From Sphaerochaetaceae bacterium (GTDB taxonomy: Bacteria; Spirochaetota; Spirochaetia; Sphaerochaetales; Sphaerochaetaceae): 35,617 nucleotides of DNA. Under the pieces are notes generated by a model. It did no database searches. It had not been told where the DNA came from and saw only the letters and a program-made list of their open reading frames with translations. How positions within the stretch are numbered: the stretch's first letter is position 1; the number at the start of each line of letters is the position of its first letter. Shown piece by piece: positions 31,755 through 35,617 of the stretch. Where the stretch lies: the NCBI GenBank assembly GCA_028691695.1, contig JAQUYU010000004.1:13343-48959 (forward strand). Direction: 5' to 3'. The position numbers and the translations under genes are program-made.

Positions 31755-32510
31755 TTACTGGACTACAACATCGCTCAGAACAGCCACAAGGCTCTGGTAT
31801 TCTCCATCAATCGCCGAAATATCGGCTTCAAGAAGACGGTCAGGATCCATTTCATACCATTTCACGTCATAGCCTGCATTCAATGTCAGAAGATAGAAGA
31901 ACAGCCTTGCCGTCCGTCCGTTGCCATCGGCAAACGGATGAAGCGCTTCGACTTCTCCCATGTAGAATGCAAGGTCGTTGATGAACTGATCACGTTCCCT
32001 GCCCTTGAGGTACCGGTCCGAAAGAAGCTTAGAGAATATGCTCTGCGACATCTGCCCGATGTATTGAGGCTTGCAGAACGAAGTCCGCTTTGAAGCATTG
32101 AACGTCCTGACCTCTCCTGCCGACGGATAAAGATCCCCGAACAGGGTTGAATGTATTTCCTTGAGGGTCTCGAAGTCGAACTTCAACGGAAGCGGTCTCA
32201 TGAGAATCTCCGCAAAGCGGAAAGGCACTATCTGGTTTTCCAGCATGCGGAGCCGGTCACGCTCCTGGATGTTGAAGTAATTAACCAGAGTCTTGGTGGA
32301 CGGATAACGACCGTTCTCCTCTTCGGAGGGAATGAAGTTATCATCAAGCGATGACTCCCTCACAATGGTCTCCACCGCATCGTCTGCGGAAAGATCACCG
32401 TCAAGCACAGAGCATATCTGCGACTCCTGCTCGTCTTCAAGCGAAGAGCCTTCAACCTCCAAAGAAAACCTTATCAAGTCGATGCAAGCCTGCATCTGGC
32501 CGCTTTTCAC
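31755..32510 (-). CDS. Fic-domain enzyme with N-terminal VbhA-like inhibitory segment
   Basis: 251 residues starting at GTG 32510, chosen because AGGGGG lies 6 bp upstream and overlaps the preceding stop; a frame from 32579 would run into the neighbour. The active site HPFADGNGRTAR (His191 to about Arg202) is the full Fic motif, so AMP (or another NMP) transfer from a nucleotide to a target hydroxyl is expected. Near the N-terminus S16LEVEG21 matches the Fic inhibitory motif SxxxE(G/N), followed by SSLEDEQ...LDGDLSADDAVETIVRE, which resembles the small antitoxin VbhA of Bartonella. Inhibitor and toxin thus appear fused in one chain, with Glu20 predicted to block the ATP gamma-phosphate. It sits in one orientation between outer-membrane protein genes and hslO-rlmL. 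The target is unknown. Confidence 0.87.
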   Translation of the reverse strand: MKSGQMQACIDLIRFSLEVEGSSLEDEQESQICSVLDGDLSADDAVETIVRESSLDDNFIPSEEENGRYPSTKTLVNYFNIQERDRLRMLENQIVPFRFAEILMRPLPLKFDFETLKEIHSTLFGDLYPSAGEVRTFNASKRTSFCKPQYIGQMSQSIFSKLLSDRYLKGRERDQFINDLAFYMGEVEALHPFADGNGRTARLFFYLLTLNAGYDVKWYEMDPDRLLEADISAIDGEYQSLVAVLSDVVVQ

Positions 32511-32520
32511 AACAATCCCC

Positions 32521-33363
32521 CTAGAATTTATAGCTGAATGACAAACCGGCAGAGAACGTCTGCTCGGTAGTAAGAACATGGAAAAGTCCTTCTATTTCAG
32601 CCATGAAATGCTTTCCCATCATAAAGCCAATGTAAGCCCCTGCGCTGCCGCCGATCCCGAACTTGAACGAGCCTGTCTCAAGATTCCCTGCCATTTCGAT
32701 TCCGACAGGAATTCCTAAATACAGCTTATCGCTTAGCATCATAGACCAGACGCTCAGAGCTGAGACGTTGATTGAATCAAGCCTTGCAGGACTGCGCGGA
32801 TAGAAATCGGCAATCGCATTGAAACGAAGCCCCAGATTGAAGATCGTTCCGAACTTCCAAAGATTGGGCATTCCGAACACAGCGCCGGCTTCGAAAGTCT
32901 TGCCGGTATCTGAAGTCAGGTCGCTCTTGAGAAGAAGCCTCAGCCCAATGTCATATTTAGGAACATATTCTGCAATAACGGGAGTCTCTGCTTCCTCTAC
33001 TGGAGTAGATTCAACAACTGCTTCCTGTGCTGGAGATTCCTCTACTGCCTGCTCTGCTACAATCTCCTGCGCCGAAACAGAAACTTCGGAAACAAGAGAA
33101 GAAGACTCGCTCCAGTTGATGCCATCGTAGGATTGCTGGACATACAGCGTATGAGGAACACTGAGATCAATGCTATCGAAAGCGGCGGATGTTTCGTAAT
33201 ATTCGCACTCGGTCCAAAGCCCTTCAGTCTGCGCATCAAGCTGATAGCGGAACCTTGTCACATCAAAGTCATCCCAGTCCCACAGAAAGGTAAGTACCTG
33301 GCCTCCTGCAAAAAGAGACAGGCAAGCGACCAGCAAAGCTAAAGTGCAAAGAATACGTTTCAA
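32521..33363 (-). CDS. two-domain outer-membrane protein, paralogue of the next upstream gene
   Basis: 280 residues. The start is a TTG at 33363 with AGAGG 7 bp upstream, giving a proper signal peptide MKRILCTLALLVACLSLFA; the longer frame from 33390 also starts TTG but lacks an SD. LVAC resembles a lipobox, so lipidation at Cys14 is possible; cleavage before GGQ is the alternative. A domain of about 65 residues with WDW, FRYQLDAQ and HTLYVQQSYDG is followed by an acidic, Ala/Pro/Val-rich linker and a C-terminal barrel ending SFSYKF, with the terminal Phe used for BAM recognition. The same plan is found in the gene at 33401-34192. The function is not recognised; envelope attachment or surface roles are guesses. 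The Fic SD lies across its stop. Confidence 0.77.
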   Translation of the reverse strand: MKRILCTLALLVACLSLFAGGQVLTFLWDWDDFDVTRFRYQLDAQTEGLWTECEYYETSAAFDSIDLSVPHTLYVQQSYDGINWSESSSLVSEVSVSAQEIVAEQAVEESPAQEAVVESTPVEEAETPVIAEYVPKYDIGLRLLLKSDLTSDTGKTFEAGAVFGMPNLWKFGTIFNLGLRFNAIADFYPRSPARLDSINVSALSVWSMMLSDKLYLGIPVGIEMAGNLETGSFKFGIGGSAGAYIGFMMGKHFMAEIEGLFHVLTTEQTFSAGLSFSYKF

Positions 33364-33400
33364 TTCAGAACCTCTTTCCTTCCCCCGCAATCATCATATA

Positions 33401-34192
33401 CTAAAGTGCAAACGACTTGAACGGATAGACATAGGTGAACTTTGCACCAATTGCGAATCCATCGGAGAATGCAAACCTCAGTCCTGCTTCTGCATAGGCT
33501 GAAAGATTGATCGAATCATGCACCTTCACATCCATGTCGCCCATTACTCCGGCGCCGGCTGCAAGAGAGAACTTCTTTCCGAGTTTAAATGCGAAATCCG
33601 GTCCTATCTTGACTCCGAACACAAGCGGCTTGTCCCAGAAGACACCAAGACTGTATCCCATGCCGAAATTCTTTCCTTCTTTGAAGAAATCCTGTGAGAA
33701 TGTTCCTGCAAGAGCCTTTGAATGGCCGGATCCAGTCTTATACATCACGAACGAGCCGTCAAGGCTAATCATACTCTGAAGCGAACTCTTCGTGTTGGAA
33801 ACGGCCTCGGTCTTCTCCACAGCTGCCTGCATCGGCTCTTCTACAGAGCTTGCCGGTTCCTCTGCTGAAACAGCAGAGGCAGGGGCAGATTCCGAAGCTG
33901 CAGCGGCAATGGCCACTGAAGAGGCCTTGCCATAGAGGGTTCCATCATAGGAAGCCTGTACATAAACAGTATGAGAAACCGTTTCATCAAGATTCAGAAG
34001 AATCCCGGAAGCGGATGCATCGCCAGCAGTCCAGCTGCCATCGGCCTGTCCATCCACCTGATATCTAAGATAGGTCGGAACAGGACTGATTCCTGTCCAG
34101 TCGAATGAGACGAAGACGTCGCCTGCAATCAAGGAAGCAGGAACGGCTGCAATCAATATAACCAAGACGAAAGTCCAAATTTTCCTTTTCAT
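33401..34192 (-). CDS. two-domain outer-membrane protein with Ig-like N-terminal domain
   Basis: 263 residues. SD GAGGAG is 8 bp before the ATG at 34192. Signal peptide MKRKIWTFVLVILIAAVPASLIA is cleaved before GDVF. The N-terminal domain (FDW, LRYQVDGQADGSW, HTVYVQASYDG) aligns with that of the downstream paralogue and has a beta-sandwich look. An Ala/Ser/Glu linker follows, then Gly-rich strands (FGMGYSLGVFW, LAAGAGVMGDM, AEAGLRFAFSDG) typical of a barrel. It is the first gene of the series ending at rlmL and has its own promoter. The paralogous pair lies 37 bp apart. No known family name can be given from the sequence alone. Confidence 0.77.
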   Translation of the reverse strand: MKRKIWTFVLVILIAAVPASLIAGDVFVSFDWTGISPVPTYLRYQVDGQADGSWTAGDASASGILLNLDETVSHTVYVQASYDGTLYGKASSVAIAAAASESAPASAVSAEEPASSVEEPMQAAVEKTEAVSNTKSSLQSMISLDGSFVMYKTGSGHSKALAGTFSQDFFKEGKNFGMGYSLGVFWDKPLVFGVKIGPDFAFKLGKKFSLAAGAGVMGDMDVKVHDSINLSAYAEAGLRFAFSDGFAIGAKFTYVYPFKSFAL

Positions 34193-34205
34193 TTAAAAGC
34201 TCCTC

Positions 34206-34218
34206 GGCATCTGATGCC
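34206..34218 (-). promoter_or_regulatory. leader dyad abutting the SD of the gene at 34192
   Basis: GGCATC and GATGCC flank a single base. In RNA this would fold as a 4-bp stem with a 5-nt loop. It ends directly before the GAGGA ribosome binding site (34201-34205). Confidence 0.4.
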
Positions 34219-34220
34219 TG

Positions 34221-34250
34221 ATTAAACCAATATTACCCAAAACCTTTCAA
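34221..34250 (-). promoter_or_regulatory. promoter of the outer-membrane protein-fic-hslO-rlmL series
   Basis: Minus-strand TTGAAA (complement of 34245-34250) and TTTAAT (complement of 34221-34226) are 18 bp apart. The start is expected near 34214, inside the leader dyad, giving a very short leader of about 20 nt. Confidence 0.5.
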
Positions 34251-34262
34251 TAAATCCACTGT

Positions 34263-35174
34263 TCAGCTCAAATCAGAGCTCGAAATTGACTTGAAACCCT
34301 CTCCAAGAACATTATAAGCATCCGAAACAATCATGAAAGCCTTAGGATCGGCTGAGTGAACGATTTTGGTAAGCTGGCTGATCTTGTTGTTCTTGATTAC
34401 AGTCATGATCACTGGACGATCCTGCCCGCTGTACATCCCTGTTCCGGCGAGAATCGTGCCGCCATGACCCAGCTGCTCGAGAATGAATTTCTGAATCACT
34501 TCCCTGTTCGGGCTTCCGCTGCAGATTATGAACACTGTCTTGGCATAGTTCTTACCGATAGAAAGCACCACCTTGTCAATCATAAGCCCTGTGATATAGA
34601 CAGTCATCACTGCATAAAGCGCGCTGGTGATGCCGAACACGAAGATCGATGAGAAGATGATCATGCCATCAACCAGAGTGAGAGCGGTCCCGAGAGTGAT
34701 CGGAGTGTACTTTGCAATGATCTGGGCTATGATGTCGGTTCCGCCTGTGTTGGCGCCGCTCTTCATCACAAGTCCCATTCCGGCGCCTGCGATTGCTCCG
34801 CCGAAGATTGCAGAGAGCATCACCGAAAGCGAGTCATTGTAGTCAAGAAAGCCCTGCGAACCGAAAGCCTTGATCAGAATTGAGGTGAATGCAGACAGGC
34901 ATACAGTTCCAAGTATCGACTTGAAGCCATAAGTCTTTCCGAATATTGCCAGCCCAGCGATGAAAAGCGGAACACTCAGGATGAAGATCATCTTTCCTGG
35001 CTCCCAGCCTAAGGTATGGAAGAGGATCGTAGCGATGCCGCTTACCCCGCCAGCTGCAATCTTTCCCGGGTTGATGAAGAACACTAGGGAGACCGCAGTC
35101 ACGAACGACCCGCATATGATGTACAGGTAGCCAGGCAGCTTCTCCTTACACCATGACATCAGTCCTTTGCCCAT
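34263..35174 (-). CDS. YitT family membrane protein
   Basis: 303 residues. A short basic N-terminus is followed by about six membrane segments (about 15-35, 47-65, 70-90, 112-135, 165-180, 185-205), with the family landmarks FINPGKIAAGGVSGIATI and GANTGGTDIIA. The C-terminal DUF2179-like cytoplasmic domain (about 210-300) has the pattern LGHGGTILAGTGMYSG and ADPKAFMIVSDAYNVLGEGF. The family is an uncharacterised transporter or channel family. The start is ambiguous: ATG at 35174 (GAGA upstream) overlaps the preceding gene by 16 bp, and ATG at 35159 shares its TGA. I keep the longer form. Confidence 0.9.
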   Translation of the reverse strand: MGKGLMSWCKEKLPGYLYIICGSFVTAVSLVFFINPGKIAAGGVSGIATILFHTLGWEPGKMIFILSVPLFIAGLAIFGKTYGFKSILGTVCLSAFTSILIKAFGSQGFLDYNDSLSVMLSAIFGGAIAGAGMGLVMKSGANTGGTDIIAQIIAKYTPITLGTALTLVDGMIIFSSIFVFGITSALYAVMTVYITGLMIDKVVLSIGKNYAKTVFIICSGSPNREVIQKFILEQLGHGGTILAGTGMYSGQDRPVIMTVIKNNKISQLTKIVHSADPKAFMIVSDAYNVLGEGFKSISSSDLS

Positions 35175-35617
35175 AGCTTCTCAGGGTAATACCCTGTCGC
35201 AGTCTTCTGCGAAAGGTTCTGATGAACGACTTCCTTGTCTTCCTTGTAAGTCATTCCGAACCACTTCTCAGGAGTGTTGAACACACGGATCCGCCCCTGC
35301 CCGCTCGTGACGATATCGCTGGCGGCGCTAGGAAGGAGGCTCTCGCCCTTCGGAGTATCCACATTGGCCTTGATGAAGTCCTGGAAGAACTTGCCGAAGC
35401 TGTCAAAGGCGACAGGTGTGAACCCGAAGAAATTCATCGAGACAGTCTCGTCTCCGGAAAGAATCGCATCGCCCTCAGGAAGGTGAGATACGATCTTCCC
35501 ATCTGGAGCGAACTCGATCTTGGTATTCTCCCTCATCGAAACGAGGAAACCGTCATTCACAATGCAGACTCCGCGTGAAACAGAACCCATCGGGCTCATC
35601 GTATTGCAGAGCTTGTA
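35159..35617 (-). CDS. nucleotidyltransferase-like protein, 5' end outside the window
   Basis: The last 152 residues are visible, in frame to the edge (YKLCNTMSPMGSVSRG...). The pattern ILSGDETVSMNFFGFTP, the ESLLPSAASDIV segment and the C-terminal WFGMTYKEDKE followed by TGYYPEKLW are characteristic of a family of sugar-nucleotide or choline-like nucleotidyltransferases (related to GlmU/RmlA-type enzymes, with a GxG-KxxxP signature expected in the missing N-terminus). It precedes yitT by an overlap and is probably co-transcribed with it. Substrate cannot be told without the N-terminal half. Confidence 0.8.
   Translation of the reverse strand, partial: YKLCNTMSPMGSVSRGVCIVNDGFLVSMRENTKIEFAPDGKIVSHLPEGDAILSGDETVSMNFFGFTPVAFDSFGKFFQDFIKANVDTPKGESLLPSAASDIVTSGQGRIRVFNTPEKWFGMTYKEDKEVVHQNLSQKTATGYYPEKLWAKD

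Noticed and set aside
32511-32579. Longer Fic start at ATG 32579
   Set aside because: It would run through the last 59 bases of the neighbouring coding region without an SD, while GTG 32510 has AGGGGG at ideal spacing.
1-35617. Insertion sequence, prophage or integrated element
   Set aside because: No transposase, integrase, phage gene, long terminal inverted repeats or tRNA-adjacent direct repeats were seen; composition is fairly even throughout.

Overview
The window is about 35.6 kb of bacterial chromosome at roughly 47-48% G+C. No complete mobile element, CRISPR array, rRNA or tRNA gene was seen. The cell type is diderm: there is a TolC-type outer-membrane channel, four signal-peptide proteins that look like outer-membrane barrels, and an extracytoplasmic efflux adaptor. 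The mix of these barrels with an NtrC-type (sigma-54) two-component system, YitT, FeoAB, M3 oligopeptidase and a divergent CoaE P-loop is most like a host- or sediment-associated spirochaete (Sphaerochaeta/Treponema relatives). That placement is an inference from gene content, not a database result. Genes are packed tightly: most neighbours overlap by 1-8 bp or lie within 12 bp, and no gene-free gap exceeds about 265 bp. Several starts are moved inward from the longest reading frame because a clear Shine-Dalgarno (SD) sequence points to an internal ATG, GTG or TTG.

Layout, left to right. (1) 1-4536, minus strand: a metallophosphoesterase and an SMC-like ATPase (YhaO/YhaN type, related to SbcD/SbcC), followed by the start of another gene running off the left edge. 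(2) 4597-11832, minus strand: outer-membrane protein, PatB/MalY lyase, small membrane-anchored protein, DNA polymerase I, CoaE, and a repeat-rich membrane-anchored protein ending at a hairpin terminator. (3) 11980-12681, minus strand: a paralogous outer-membrane protein with its own promoter and terminator. (4) 12944-17744, plus strand: PepF-like peptidase, RNA m5U methyltransferase and glutamine-dependent NAD synthetase. (5) 17745-24908, minus strand: TolC-adaptor-ATPase-permease (MacAB-TolC type) co-transcribed with its own NtrB/NtrC-like pair. (6) 25090-28508: feoAB on the minus strand, divergent from a CDF-like membrane protein on the plus strand, around a 213-bp control region. (7) 28557-34192, minus strand: two paralogous outer-membrane proteins, a Fic enzyme with a built-in VbhA-like inhibitory segment, Hsp33 and RlmKL in one tight series. 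(8) 34263-35617, minus strand: YitT transporter and the 3' part of a sugar-nucleotidyltransferase-like gene.

Points that stand out. Two paralogous barrel genes share a 30-bp promoter block (21 of 30 positions identical, extended -10). Six promoter-proximal genes have a short dyad lying directly against their SD. The feoAB leader has a 13/19 match to the DtxR iron box. The CDF-like protein has lost three of the four usual metal-site A ligands. The Fic protein carries its own SxxxEG inhibitory motif and sits in a housekeeping/stress operon. The YhaN-like ATPase has a membrane hairpin in its coiled-coil arm and a C-terminal extension of about 209 residues. A 468-residue anchored protein has three kinds of internal repeat, including four exact-length 33-bp units. 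Nothing here proves a wholly new system; the Fic/Hsp33 operon and the shared leader architecture are the best candidates for follow-up.
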